A stretch of 64,000 bases of DNA from an uncultured Bacteroidales bacterium (GTDB taxonomy: Bacteria; Bacteroidota; Bacteroidia; Bacteroidales; F082), in the NCBI GenBank assembly GCA_905234275.1, contig CAJOHD010000001.1:186001-250000 (forward strand), written 5' to 3'. The notes below the pieces were generated by a model. The model saw nothing but the letters and a program-made list of their open reading frames with translations. It had not been told where the DNA came from and made no database searches. The position numbers were made by a program, and so were the translations under genes. Below, in pieces: positions 41,023-50,958 of this stretch. Every line of letters starts with the position of its first letter. The stretch's first letter is position 1.

Positions 41023-43932
41023 TTATAATTTTCTTGAAACTTCTTTCTCCGTATAACCTTCAATAATATCTCCAACCTTGATGTCGTTGAAGTTCTCGAT
41101 GTTCAAACCGCATTCGAAGCCTGCGGAAACCTCCTTCACGTCGTCTTTGAAACGTTTCAGAGAGCCGAGTGTGCCTTGGTGAACCACGATGCCGTCGCGG
41201 ATGAGACGTATCTTCGTCTGACGGTTGACCTTTCCGTCGAGCACCATACATCCTGCGATATTTCCAACCTTGCTGATGTGAAACACCTCACGGATCTCGA
41301 TGTTGCAGGTGACGACCTCTTGGATCTCAGGAGCCAACATACCTTCGATAGCTGACTTGATTTCCTCGATAGCAGTGTAGATGATTGAGTACAGACGGAT
41401 ATCGATCTGCTCTTTCTCGGCAATCTTTCTGGCTTGCATTGTAGGACGCACGTTGAAGCCAACGATGACAGCGTTGGATGCTGATGCCAGCATGATATCG
41501 GCCTCGCTGATGGCACCCACTGACTTGTGGATGATGTTGACCTGTACCTCTTCTGTCGAAAGCTTCAGCAATGAGTCGGACAATGCCTCCACAGAGCCGT
41601 CAACGTCAGCTTTGACGATGATGTTGAGCTCTTTGAAGTCGCCGATGGCGATACGACGTCCGATCTCATCCAAAGTGATGTGTTTCTGGGTTCTGATACC
41701 CATCTCACGCTGCAGCTGCTGACGACGGTTGGCGATGGTCTTAACCTCGCGTTCGTCGGTCATGACGTTGAAGTTATCGCCTGCCTGAGGAGCGCCGTTC
41801 AAACCTAACAGCAGCAATGGGGTAGAAGGACCTGCTTCTTTCAACGGCTGGTTACGCTCGTTGAACATAGCCTTCACCTTGCCGTATGTCGTGCCTGCGA
41901 GAACCATGTCGCCCACATGCAATGTGCCTTCCTGAACGAGGAGTTTTGCCACATAGCCACGTCCTTTGTCGAGAGCCGACTCGATGACAGTACCCTTGGC
42001 TAATTTGTTTGGATTACCCTTGAGGTCGAGCATCTCAGCCTCGAGAAGCACCTTCTCAAGAAGCTCGTCGACGCCGATACCTTGTTTTGCTGATATCTCC
42101 TGTGACTGCACCTTGCCGCCCCATTCCTCGACGAGGATGTTCATGTCGGCAAGCTGACGGTAAATCTTCTGTGGGTCAGCTGTTGGCTTATCGATCTTGT
42201 TGATAGCGAAGACGATAGGCACGTTAGCAGCATGTGCGTGGTTGATAGCCTCGACGGTCTGCGGCATCACGTTGTCATCAGCGGCGATGACGATGATGGC
42301 GACGTCGGTGATCTTAGCACCACGGGCACGCATAGCGGTGAACGCCTCGTGACCAGGAGTATCCAAGAAGGTGATCTTCTTGCCAGTGCTGGTCTTCACC
42401 TCGTAAGCACCGATATGCTGGGTGATACCGCCAGCCTCGCCAGCCACCACGTTGGTGCTTCTGATGAAGTCCAACAACTTGGTCTTACCGTGGTCGACGT
42501 GACCCATGACGGTGACGACAGGAGCTCTTGGGACGAGGTCTTCCGGATTGTCAGGCTCGTCGGCTTCTGCGATGGCTTCCTGCACGTCCATGCTCTGGAA
42601 CTCGACTTTGAAGCCGAACTCCTCTGCTACGACTTGCAGAATCTCAGCGTCCAGACGCTGGTTGATGCTGACGAACATTCCGAGACTCATGCAGGTGGCG
42701 ATGACCTTGGTCACAGGGATGTTCATCAAGGTTGCCAACTCGTTGGCGGTGACGAACTCCGTGACCTTGAGGACTTTCTGTTCCTCCATTTCGTGCATTC
42801 TTTCCTCCTCAAGCTCGTTCTGGATGTTGTGACGTTTCTCACGACGGTGCTTTGAAGTCTTAGATTTTCCTAATGGCGACAGTCTAGCGAGAGTCTCCTT
42901 GATCTGTTTCTGGATTTCTTCATCCGAAAGCTCTGGTTTCTCTTCGAAGATAGGCTGTTTACCCTTCTTGAAGCGGTCTTTCGAGCGTTTCTCATCCTTG
43001 CCAGGTTTTCCACCTTGGCCTTGCTGCTTGCCACCTTGTTGTGGCTTACCACCTTTATCTTTTGGCTTGTCTGCACCTGCTATCTCGTTAGGGTTGACAG
43101 GTGAGTTGCCTATACGTTTGCGTTTTTTCTTCTTGTCCTTCTTGTCTTCACCAGATGTCGCTACAGGTTTGCCTTTGCCTTTATGCTCCACAGGAAGCTC
43201 GATCTTATCGACAATCTTAGGGCCTTCCAGCTTTGTGAACTTAGTCGGGATGAAGTTGTCCTCAGCTTCATCTTTAGGTTCAGGCTGAGCTGGCTTCTCA
43301 GGCTGTGCCGGTTGTACTGGTTGTACCGGTTTTGGCTGTGGTTTTGGCTGAACCGGCTTCGGTGCCTCGACAGGTTTTGCCGGTTGTGCTGGCTTTTCTT
43401 CCTTCGGCGCACTATTGGGCTGTCCGTTACCCTTAGGCTCCTTGGCTTTCTTTCCGCCGTCCAAATCAATCTTTCCGACCACATTCAGCTTGATGGCGTC
43501 TTTCACACTGTCATCTTTCGGTTTTTCCGCCTTTGGCTTCTCTTCAACCGTCTTCTCCTCTGTTATCTTTTCTCTATTATCTGTTATCTCCTTCTTCTCC
43601 TCTTTATCCTTCTTATCGTTAACGAGGATATTCGATTTAATAGAGACAATTTCCTCCTCCTCTTCAACGACTTTCGGCTTCTCCGTCGTCTCAACGGTGA
43701 TGGTTTTGCCTTTGAAAGCGATGTTTCCGAGCTGGTCGGCATTTTTCTTCACTTCTTTTTCGCCCTGATATTCCTTCACGACGAGGGCATACTGCTCCTC
43801 TGTGAGCTTGGTGTTTGGCGATGGGTCGATGTTTTGACCTTTCTTGGCAAGAAATTCCACAATTGTCGAGGTGCCTACGTTAAACTCCCTCGCAGCCTTT
43901 GATAATCTGATGTTTTTAACTTCTTCGGACAT
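41023..43932 (-). CDS. infB: Translation initiation factor IF-2
   Basis: 969 residues. The N-terminal IF2-N motif ([26 protein letters not shown]) is followed by a long Lys/Pro/Glu-rich linker (about 90-380) with PKPVQP-type repeats, then the GTPase: GHVDHGKT near 479-486, DTPGHEAF and NKIDKP, and the C-terminal domains binding fMet-tRNA. It brings initiator tRNA to the ribosome. Last gene of rimP-nusA-infB; separated from nusA by a 150-base gap holding a hairpin repeat. Confidence 0.97.
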   Translation of the reverse strand: MSEEVKNIRLSKAAREFNVGTSTIVEFLAKKGQNIDPSPNTKLTEEQYALVVKEYQGEKEVKKNADQLGNIAFKGKTITVETTEKPKVVEEEEEIVSIKSNILVNDKKDKEEKKEITDNREKITEEKTVEEKPKAEKPKDDSVKDAIKLNVVGKIDLDGGKKAKEPKGNGQPNSAPKEEKPAQPAKPVEAPKPVQPKPQPKPVQPVQPAQPEKPAQPEPKDEAEDNFIPTKFTKLEGPKIVDKIELPVEHKGKGKPVATSGEDKKDKKKKRKRIGNSPVNPNEIAGADKPKDKGGKPQQGGKQQGQGGKPGKDEKRSKDRFKKGKQPIFEEKPELSDEEIQKQIKETLARLSPLGKSKTSKHRREKRHNIQNELEEERMHEMEEQKVLKVTEFVTANELATLMNIPVTKVIATCMSLGMFVSINQRLDAEILQVVAEEFGFKVEFQSMDVQEAIAEADEPDNPEDLVPRAPVVTVMGHVDHGKTKLLDFIRSTNVVAGEAGGITQHIGAYEVKTSTGKKITFLDTPGHEAFTAMRARGAKITDVAIIVIAADDNVMPQTVEAINHAHAANVPIVFAINKIDKPTADPQKIYRQLADMNILVEEWGGKVQSQEISAKQGIGVDELLEKVLLEAEMLDLKGNPNKLAKGTVIESALDKGRGYVAKLLVQEGTLHVGDMVLAGTTYGKVKAMFNERNQPLKEAGPSTPLLLLGLNGAPQAGDNFNVMTDEREVKTIANRRQQLQREMGIRTQKHITLDEIGRRIAIGDFKELNIIVKADVDGSVEALSDSLLKLSTEEVQVNIIHKSVGAISEADIMLASASNAVIVGFNVRPTMQARKIAEKEQIDIRLYSIIYTAIEEIKSAIEGMLAPEIQEVVTCNIEIREVFHISKVGNIAGCMVLDGKVNRQTKIRLIRDGIVVHQGTLGSLKRFKDDVKEVSAGFECGLNIENFNDIKVGDIIEGYTEKEVSRKL

Positions 43933-43976
43933 AATTTTTTATTTAAAACAGATTCTAATCTTTATTGTTTTGTTTC

Positions 43977-44076
43977 GTCATTTCGAGTGAAGCGAAGCGG
44001 AATCGAGAAATCTCCTGCAATTAAGCAGTATTATTTGTCGGAGATTTCTCCGCTTCCTGCGGTCGGTCGAAATGAC
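43977..44076. repeat. GTCATTTCGA hairpin repeat, copy 2
   Basis: About 100 bases beginning GTCATTTCGAGTGAAGCG and ending GGTCGAAATGAC, with inner arms GAGAAATCTCC and GGAGATTTCTC. It lies between nusA and infB on the transcript, so it could act as an RNA hairpin or processing site; it is probably a mobile miniature repeat. Confidence 0.85.
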
Positions 44077-44083
44077 GGGTGTG

Positions 44084-45328
44084 TTATTCAGCGAACTCCG
44101 CCTGCAAAATCTTGAACACCTCATTCACTGTCTCAATCTCGAGGTCAGCACGTGATGCCACTTCCTCAGGGGTGTAGGCGAGGACGTTCTTAGCTGTGTC
44201 GCAGCCCATTCTTCTGAGTGAGTCGATGATCCAGTCTTCGATTTCGTCGTTGAATTCCTTCAGGTCGACGTCGTCTTCCATGTCGACTTCATCGCTGTTA
44301 CGGTAAACGTCGATGTCGTAGCCTGTGAGTTTGCCTGCGAGCTTGATGTTATAGCCGCCCTTACCGATGGCGAGGCTCACCTGGTCGTTCTCCATGTAAA
44401 CTTCAGCGAGTTTCTTTGCCTCGTTGATGTTGATCGATGTGATCTTAGCCGGGCTCAAAGCTCTGCTGATGAACAGCTCAGGTTTTGTTGTGAAGTTGAT
44501 GACGTCGATGTTCTCGTTGCGGAGCTCTCTCACGATGCCGTGGATACGTGAGCCCTTCATACCGACGCAAGCGCCAACAGGGTCGATTCTGTCGTCGTAT
44601 GACTCGACGGCGATCTTTGCTCTCTGTCCTGGCTCACGCACGATCTTTCTGATGGTGATCAAGCCATCGTAAACTTCCGGAACCTCTTGTTCGAACAAGC
44701 GCTGCAGGAAGATTTCAGATGTTCTTGACAAAGTGATGACAGGAGTGCCGTTTTTGTTCTCAACGCTCTTCACGATAGCGCGGATTGTCTCACCTTTCTT
44801 ATAAACGTCGGCTGGAATCTGCTCGATTTTCGGTAAAACGAGCTCGATGCCGTCTTCGTCAACAGCGATGATTTCCTTGCGCCATGCCTGTGATACCTCG
44901 GCAGTCACAATCTCACCAACTTTATCTTTGTATTTCAGATAGATGTTTTCCTTTTCGTATTCCATGATTTTGGTCTGGAGGTTCTGGCGGATTGCCAAGA
45001 TCTCTCTTCTGCCAAAGCTATGGATATCAACGACTTCCGCCACATCGTCACCGACTTCGAAGTCCGGCTCGATTTTTATTGCGTCGGAATATGCAATCTC
45101 TGCGAGCTCATCCTCGACAGCGCCGTCCTCAACCACAGTGCGGTTGTGATAAATCTCAAGGTCTCCCTTGTCGATGTTGACGATGATGTCGAAATACTCG
45201 TCGCTGCCGTATTTCTTGGCAAGCATAGCCTTGAACACGTCGCTGAGGATGTGCATCATGGCTTCACGGTCGATGTTCTTAAACTCCTTAAATTCGGAGA
45301 AGGTGTCGATTAAGTTAAGTGTGTCCAT
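44084..45328 (-). CDS. nusA: Transcription termination/antitermination factor NusA
   Basis: 414 residues. An N-terminal RNA-polymerase-binding domain (about 1-125), an S1 domain (KVGEIVTAEVSQAWRKE), then KH domains with GACVGMKGSRIHGIVREL and SLAIGKGGYNIKLAGKL, and a short C-terminal HhH-like segment. It modulates pausing and termination. One base after rimP; cotranscribed with infB downstream. Confidence 0.96.
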   Translation of the reverse strand: MDTLNLIDTFSEFKEFKNIDREAMMHILSDVFKAMLAKKYGSDEYFDIIVNIDKGDLEIYHNRTVVEDGAVEDELAEIAYSDAIKIEPDFEVGDDVAEVVDIHSFGRREILAIRQNLQTKIMEYEKENIYLKYKDKVGEIVTAEVSQAWRKEIIAVDEDGIELVLPKIEQIPADVYKKGETIRAIVKSVENKNGTPVITLSRTSEIFLQRLFEQEVPEVYDGLITIRKIVREPGQRAKIAVESYDDRIDPVGACVGMKGSRIHGIVRELRNENIDVINFTTKPELFISRALSPAKITSININEAKKLAEVYMENDQVSLAIGKGGYNIKLAGKLTGYDIDVYRNSDEVDMEDDVDLKEFNDEIEDWIIDSLRRMGCDTAKNVLAYTPEEVASRADLEIETVNEVFKILQAEFAE

Positions 45329-45329
45329 T

Positions 45330-45791
45330 TTAAAATTTAATATATGGTCTGACTTCTTTTAATTTATTGATTTCCAATGTTGTAGCATCGTGATAGATGA
45401 CTTTGGTCAACTTGCCGTATTTCTTCGCTTCGGCTTCCTCGACTTCAAGCTGCTCGTCGTTGAATGATAACAGCTTATACATCTTTTTCACGCCTTCTAT
45501 ATCGGTGATAATCAAATCCTTACCGATATACTTTTTATATTGTCTCATCTTCAGAAGAGGCTCGTCAATGCCGGCCGACGACACGTTGAGCTCATAATCT
45601 TCAACGTCTCTGTCGAGTTTTTCATTGATATAATTGCTCACCGCAACACAGTCGTCGATGGTCACAGAGCTGTCAGCGTCAAGGAAAAGCTCGATGACGT
45701 TGCTCTTGCTAATCGTCACGTTTACGACGTAACGGTCGGTGTCTTTCATGGCTTCTTCCGCCAAACTGATGATTTGTTCTTTCGTTATCAT
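45330..45791 (-). CDS. rimP: Ribosome maturation factor RimP
   Basis: 153 residues. The N-terminal alpha/beta part ends in YELNVSSAGIDEPLLKMRQY, the RimP signature (usually SPGLDRPL; here SAGIDEPL), followed by an SH3-like barrel. It helps 30S subunit assembly. First gene of the rimP-nusA-infB group, starting about 60 bases from tRNA-Gln on the same strand. Confidence 0.93.
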   Translation of the reverse strand: MITKEQIISLAEEAMKDTDRYVVNVTISKSNVIELFLDADSSVTIDDCVAVSNYINEKLDRDVEDYELNVSSAGIDEPLLKMRQYKKYIGKDLIITDIEGVKKMYKLLSFNDEQLEVEEAEAKKYGKLTKVIYHDATTLEINKLKEVRPYIKF

Positions 45792-45803
45792 TGCTTTAAC
45801 AAT

Positions 45804-45831
45804 AAAAAAACCTGTTACATTCCGTAGCAGG
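45804..45831 (-). terminator. Terminator after tRNA-Gln
   Basis: On the minus strand CCTGCTAC pairs with GTAACAGG (one mismatch) around GGAAT, followed by seven T. It lies just downstream of the tRNA and ahead of rimP. Confidence 0.75.
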
Positions 45832-45852
45832 CCTTCAACTCTTTCCTAATGT

Positions 45853-45922
45853 TGTCGAGCAAGGATTCGAACCTTGACAGGCAGAACCAAAATCTGCAGT
45901 GCTGCCATTACACCACTCGACA
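45853..45922 (-). tRNA. tRNA-Gln (anticodon TTG)
   Basis: Cloverleaf by eye on the minus strand: acceptor TGTCGAG/CTCGACA, anticodon stem GCAGA/TCTGC with loop TTTTGGT, T arm CAAGG-TTCGAAT-CCTTG. CCA is not encoded. The 70-base gene is complete. Confidence 0.95.
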
Positions 45923-45998
45923 TCATTCCAATTCTGAATGCGGGTGCAAAAATACACAATTTTTCAATATAAAATACTTTTTTATGAAAATTTTTAAT

Positions 45999-46006
45999 TA
46001 TTTTTG
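45999..46006 (+). promoter_or_regulatory. -7 box for the DUF2723 gene
   Basis: TATTTTTG. A start about seven bases on would fall near 46013, which makes ATG 46030 a better start than ATG 46015. Confidence 0.45.
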
Positions 46007-46029
46007 CAGTCCAAATGAAATTAGGAAAA

Positions 46030-49000
46030 ATGGATTTTAAAAAGTTTAACAACATTGTTGGATGGTGTGTTTTCGCCATTGCGACAATTGTCTATTTCCT
46101 CACCATGGAGCCTACTGTCAGCTGGTGGGACTGCGGTGAGTACATTTCAACAGCAAACAAACTGCAAGTCGGTCATCCGCCAGGAGCACCTACATTCCAG
46201 CTCATCGGCCGTTTCTTCACATTGTTCGCCTTCGGTGACGTCACCAAGGTGGCAATGATGATAAACGTGATGTCCTGTCTCTGCTCGAGTTTCACGATTT
46301 TGTTCCTTTTCTGGACTATCTCCATGCTCGCACAGAAGATTTGGATGCGCGACGGCGAAAAGGCTTCGGATAACAACAAACTAGCAGTACTTGCAGCATC
46401 TGCGATAGGTGCATTGGCATACACATTCACCGATTCGTTCTGGTTCAACGCAGTGGAAGGCGAGGTGTATGCGATGTCGTCACTCATGACGGCCATCACA
46501 TTCTGGGCTATCCTAAAATGGGAAAAGGTTTCCGACGAACCAAACCATTATTGTTGGATAATTCTGATAGCCTATCTTATTGGCTTGTCAATAGGCGTGC
46601 ACCTGCTGAATTTGTTGACGATTCCGGCCATAACATACATCGTTTATTTCAAAAAATACAAGTTCTCTTGGAAAGGCTTCATCTGGGCTGGCATCATCGC
46701 AGTAGCTCTCACAGGCTTCATCCAGGTGATACTGATTCCGGCTATCGTTTCGCTCGCAGGCAAGTTCGAGCTGTTCTTCGTTAACGCTCTCGGTATGCCG
46801 TTCAATTTCGGAACGATATTCTATTTTGTATTTATTATCGCATTGATAGTGTGGGGATTATGGTATACGACAAAGAAAAACAAACCGATTTGGAATACTA
46901 TTATCCTGTCGTTCATGTTCATCCTCATCGGCTATTCGTCATTCTTTATGTTGGTGATTCGCGCCAATGCAAACACTCCTATCAACGAGAATGAGCCGAA
47001 GGATGCCATTTCCATGCTTTCTTACCTGAAACGTGAGCAATACGGCAGTTGGCCTCTGCTTTACGGACCTTATTATACGGCAAAACCTTACGATATGAAG
47101 GAAGGTACACCTATTTATTATAAGGATCGCAAGAAAGGGAAATATGTCGTAGCAGGTAAAAACCCTGGCGAATGTATCTATGATGACAATGTTCAGACGC
47201 TTTTCCCACGTATGTGGAACGGCACAAAGAAAACATATACAAAGACTTACGAGCGTTACATCGACAAGACCAATATGCGTGTCACCACTCAGATGACCCC
47301 AAGAGGCACCTCTGAACGTGTGATGATTCCGACTTTTGGTCAGAACCTGCGTTTCTTCATTGATTATCAATGCGGTTGGATGTTTTGGCGCTATTTCATG
47401 TGGAACTTTGTCGGTCGTCAGAACGACACTGAAGGACAAGGCGAGTTGGAGCACGGCAACTGGGTCAGCGGCATAGGATTTATTGATAATCCGCGACTTG
47501 GCAACCAGAGCGACCTCCCGAGAAGCATGCAGAACCCGGCTCATACCGAGTATTATTTCTTGCCGTTGATTCTCGGTCTCGTAGGTTTGTTCTATCAGCT
47601 GAAATATGACTCGAAAAACTGCTGGGTGGTGTTCCTGCTGTTCTTCATGACCGGTGTCGCCATCATCGTATACCTTAACCAGACGCCTTATCAGCCGCGT
47701 GAACGTGACTATTCGTATGCCGGCGCCTTCTATGCTTTCGCGATTTGGATGGGCTTCGGCGTGCTCGGTATCATCAACGGACTGAGGAAGGTTGTTGGTA
47801 ATCAGCGTGTTGCGACATATATCGCTACAGTATGCTGCCTGTTTGTACCGATTCTCATGGCGGCTCAAGGTTGGGAAGGCCATAACCGTTCAGGTAAGAC
47901 CTCGGCACTCGACTGGGGCAAGAACTACCTCACGGCATTGCCTGAAAACGCTGTGATTTTCACACGTGGTGACAACGACACATTCCCTCTTTGGTACGTT
48001 CAGGAGGTTGAAGGCTATCGTACCGACGTCCGCGTGTGTAATTTCATGCTGTCTGGAGGTTATTGGTATGTGCATCAGATGGGTAGGAAAATCTATGACT
48101 CTGAGAAGTTGCCTCTATCGCTGACACCTGCCCAGTACGACAACGGAATCCATGAAAATGTAAAAATTGAAAACGTTATCGAGGGTCCTGTCGAGCTTAA
48201 AGATGCCATCGATTTTGTCAGAAGCGACAATCCGCGCACCAAAGCTACCACTATATCTGGTGAAAAAGTTGACTATTTCCCGGCAAGGAAGTTGAAAATC
48301 ACTGTGGATAAAGAGAAAGTCGTGAAAAACGGCATCGTGCCTGAAAGCATGAAAGACCAGATCGTCGATGAAATCGTCTGGACCATCTCTGATAAGATCG
48401 ATTATCTCTCCAAAAATGAGTTGATGTTGCTCGATTTCTTTGCTACAAACGACTGGGAAAGATGCGTTTATTTCACCAGCTTGAGCGATATAGCCGATGT
48501 CCTTGGTATTGACAAATATCTGCATCAGCAGGGACTTTCACATCGTTTCATGCCTGTTGTGGCTCCTGATTATTATAAAGGTGCGGGTGGTGTCTTTGTT
48601 GACGGCTCTTATGACCTTCTCGTGAATAATTCGCGCTGGGGCCGTCTCAATGAGCCTGATGTCACCGTTGACCCTGAAAGCTTGCGTAACACTTCGTTCA
48701 TCAAGATGGCGTATATGCGTCTCGCTCAAGCGTTTGTAAATCGTGAGAGATATGACGAGGCTGTCGCAGTGATGGATAAATGCCAGTATTTCTTCCCGGA
48801 TGAGAAGATTCCGTACGGTTTCTACTATGAAGGCTATTTCCCTGAGCTTTATTACAAGGCAGGAGCAATGGAAAAAGGCGATGATATTTTGATGAAACTC
48901 TCGGAAAATAGTATCGATGATCTTCGCTATTACAAATCTTTAAAGCCGAAATTCATTGAGTATTATAAAGATGATGTCCATTCAGCTTTGTCGCTGGTCA

Positions 49001-49104
49001 ACACCATGGCAGATTGCGCCAAACGCTATAGACGCTACGATATCCAGCAGTATCTTGACGAGAAAGTGAATGAATATCTTGACTTTTTCATACCTTATCT
49101 GTAA
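46030..49104 (+). CDS. DUF2723 membrane glycosyltransferase (GT-C type)
   Basis: 1024 residues from the chosen start MDFKKFNN (46030; ATG 46015 would leave almost no leader). The N-terminal half has about a dozen membrane helices with the DUF2723 signature TMEPTVSWWDCGEYI and VGHPPGAP. The C-terminal half is soluble and helical, with TPR-like repeats near its end (MAYMRLAQAFVNRERYDEAVAVMDKC). The family, related to TMEM260, uses lipid-linked sugars to O-glycosylate exported proteins; in this phylum it may serve general protein O-glycosylation. The specific role here is unproven. Confidence 0.85.
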   Translation: MDFKKFNNIVGWCVFAIATIVYFLTMEPTVSWWDCGEYISTANKLQVGHPPGAPTFQLIGRFFTLFAFGDVTKVAMMINVMSCLCSSFTILFLFWTISMLAQKIWMRDGEKASDNNKLAVLAASAIGALAYTFTDSFWFNAVEGEVYAMSSLMTAITFWAILKWEKVSDEPNHYCWIILIAYLIGLSIGVHLLNLLTIPAITYIVYFKKYKFSWKGFIWAGIIAVALTGFIQVILIPAIVSLAGKFELFFVNALGMPFNFGTIFYFVFIIALIVWGLWYTTKKNKPIWNTIILSFMFILIGYSSFFMLVIRANANTPINENEPKDAISMLSYLKREQYGSWPLLYGPYYTAKPYDMKEGTPIYYKDRKKGKYVVAGKNPGECIYDDNVQTLFPRMWNGTKKTYTKTYERYIDKTNMRVTTQMTPRGTSERVMIPTFGQNLRFFIDYQCGWMFWRYFMWNFVGRQNDTEGQGELEHGNWVSGIGFIDNPRLGNQSDLPRSMQNPAHTEYYFLPLILGLVGLFYQLKYDSKNCWVVFLLFFMTGVAIIVYLNQTPYQPRERDYSYAGAFYAFAIWMGFGVLGIINGLRKVVGNQRVATYIATVCCLFVPILMAAQGWEGHNRSGKTSALDWGKNYLTALPENAVIFTRGDNDTFPLWYVQEVEGYRTDVRVCNFMLSGGYWYVHQMGRKIYDSEKLPLSLTPAQYDNGIHENVKIENVIEGPVELKDAIDFVRSDNPRTKATTISGEKVDYFPARKLKITVDKEKVVKNGIVPESMKDQIVDEIVWTISDKIDYLSKNELMLLDFFATNDWERCVYFTSLSDIADVLGIDKYLHQQGLSHRFMPVVAPDYYKGAGGVFVDGSYDLLVNNSRWGRLNEPDVTVDPESLRNTSFIKMAYMRLAQAFVNRERYDEAVAVMDKCQYFFPDEKIPYGFYYEGYFPELYYKAGAMEKGDDILMKLSENSIDDLRYYKSLKPKFIEYYKDDVHSALSLVNTMADCAKRYRRYDIQQYLDEKVNEYLDFFIPYL

Positions 49105-49112
49105 AATTTTTA

Positions 49113-49142
49113 TTGCGTATCAAAAAAATATCTGTATATTTG
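49113..49142 (+). promoter_or_regulatory. Promoter of the two acyl-CoA synthetase genes
   Basis: TTG (49113-49115), 19 bases, TATATTTG (49135-49142), about 43 bases before ATG 49185. Confidence 0.6.
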
Positions 49143-49184
49143 CAACTTTGAAAACGAACGGATTTTTATTGAAAAGTATTGAAA

Positions 49185-50951
49185 ATGGAGAATATTAAGA
49201 GAGTTTTTGACCTCTTGCCACATTATAAACAGTGTTTTCCTGACCAGAAAGTGGCGTTTGCTGCTAAAGTCAATGGACAATGGCGAGAGTATAGCGTCGA
49301 TGAGTATATTGAGCTCACCAATATCATGAGCGGCGCTTTGATCGAACTCGGCATACAGAAACAGGATAAAATCGCTGTCATCAGCAACAACCGTCCGGAG
49401 TGGAACATCCTCGACATGGCAATCACACAGATCGGAGCCGTCATGGTGCCGATTTATCCAACCATCAGCGAGGCGGATTATAAGATTATCCTCAACAACT
49501 GCGAGGCTAAGATCTGTATTTTGGAAGGCGTTGCCGTTATGAACAAAATAGAGGCGATTTGGCCGGAGACACCGACACTTAAGGAAATCTACACTTTCAT
49601 CGACAGAGGGGAATACGGTTATTTCGACACACTTCTTGAACTTGGCCGTCAGCATCCGCATACTGAAGAGATTGAGAAACGCAAGTCTGAAGTTGATGAA
49701 AACGACTGTGCTACAATTATTTATACTTCAGGAACTACAGGTGTGCCGAAGGGCGTGATGCTTTCACACCGTAACCTGATGAGTCAGTGGAAGGGCGTGC
49801 AGCATTCGGTGGCACCGTGGTCGAACAAGGCGTTCAGCTTCTTGCCGATATGCCATGCTTACGAACGCGCTTTGAGCTATGTGTATCAATATCGTGGAAT
49901 GTCGGTTTATTATGCTGAAAGCATTGCCACATTGGGCGAAAACCTTCAGGAACTCAGACCAACGATGATGTGCGCAGTGCCGCGTGTCCTCGAAAAGGTG
50001 TATGATAAGATTTATGACTCCGGAAGAAGCATGAAGGGCATCTCAAAGATGATATTTTACTGGGCTGTCCGTCTTACTGAGCGTTATAAAGTGGTCGGCA
50101 ATAACTGCATTTATAACCTTAAGTTGAAAATCGCCGACAAGTTGGTTTACAGCAAGATCCGTCAGAAAGTCGGTATCGACAATATCGATGTCATCGTGTC
50201 GGGAGCGGCTGCAATTCCTAAGAAAGTTTGTCGTTTCTTCAATGCCATCGGTATCACAATATTTGAAGGTTATGGTCTTACTGAGACATCGCCGGTTATC
50301 GCTGTTTCCACAAGAAATAAATATGGTCGTGAAGTCGGTTATGTTGGCGAGCCGTTGCCGGGAGTCGAGGTGAAACTCACCGACGACAACGAAATCATCT
50401 GCCGCGGACATAACGTGATGATGGGCTACTACAGACAGCCTGAGCTCACAGCTGAAGTCATCGACAAAGACGGCTGGTTCCACACTGGTGACCTCGGTCG
50501 TTTCAACGAGCACGGACTGTTGAAAATAACAGGTAGAAAAAAGAATATCTTCAAGACATCATTCGGAAAATATATCAACCCTGATTTCATTGAGAGCAAG
50601 TTCATCTTGTCAGGATTTATTGAGCAAATCGTGGTTCTCGGCGAAAATCAGAAATATGCGGCGGCACTCATCCGTCCGGACTTCGTTTTCCTGAAAGAAT
50701 GGTGCAGACGTCATGAGATTCCTTTCACAACCAACGAGGAGATGATTAAGAATCCTGATGTTGTGAAACGTTATGGCAAGGAAGTGAAGAAACTCAACCA
50801 CGACCTCGGCGATGTCGAGAAAATCAAGAATTTTGCACTCGTTGCCGACGAATGGTCCATCGCGACAGGCATCGTCACCCCGACACTGAAAGTCAAGAGA
50901 AACGTGGTGATGAGACGTTATGCGGATTTGATAGAGACTCTTTTTAAATAG
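49185..50951 (+). CDS. Long-chain acyl-CoA synthetase 1 (AMP-forming)
   Basis: 588 residues from ATG 49185 (a TTG two codons earlier is less likely). AMP-binding motifs: YTSGTTGVPKGVM near 187-199, EGYGLTETSP, GWFHTGDLG and GRKKNIFKTSFGKYI. It activates fatty acids to acyl-CoA via acyl-adenylate. It belongs to the bacterial Faa/FadD-like branch with a short N-terminus. Tandem with a close paralogue eight bases downstream. Confidence 0.9.
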   Translation: MENIKRVFDLLPHYKQCFPDQKVAFAAKVNGQWREYSVDEYIELTNIMSGALIELGIQKQDKIAVISNNRPEWNILDMAITQIGAVMVPIYPTISEADYKIILNNCEAKICILEGVAVMNKIEAIWPETPTLKEIYTFIDRGEYGYFDTLLELGRQHPHTEEIEKRKSEVDENDCATIIYTSGTTGVPKGVMLSHRNLMSQWKGVQHSVAPWSNKAFSFLPICHAYERALSYVYQYRGMSVYYAESIATLGENLQELRPTMMCAVPRVLEKVYDKIYDSGRSMKGISKMIFYWAVRLTERYKVVGNNCIYNLKLKIADKLVYSKIRQKVGIDNIDVIVSGAAAIPKKVCRFFNAIGITIFEGYGLTETSPVIAVSTRNKYGREVGYVGEPLPGVEVKLTDDNEIICRGHNVMMGYYRQPELTAEVIDKDGWFHTGDLGRFNEHGLLKITGRKKNIFKTSFGKYINPDFIESKFILSGFIEQIVVLGENQKYAAALIRPDFVFLKEWCRRHEIPFTTNEEMIKNPDVVKRYGKEVKKLNHDLGDVEKIKNFALVADEWSIATGIVTPTLKVKRNVVMRRYADLIETLFK

Positions 50952-50958
50952 ATAGTTT

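Noticed and set aside
43183..43902. A 239-codon open frame antisense to infB
   Set aside because: It is the complement of the low-complexity Lys/Pro/Glu linker of IF-2 and yields only Leu/Arg/Phe-rich sequence.
46939..47883. A 314-codon open frame antisense to the DUF2723 gene
   Set aside because: It has no recognisable domain and lies fully inside a well-supported coding gene on the other strand.
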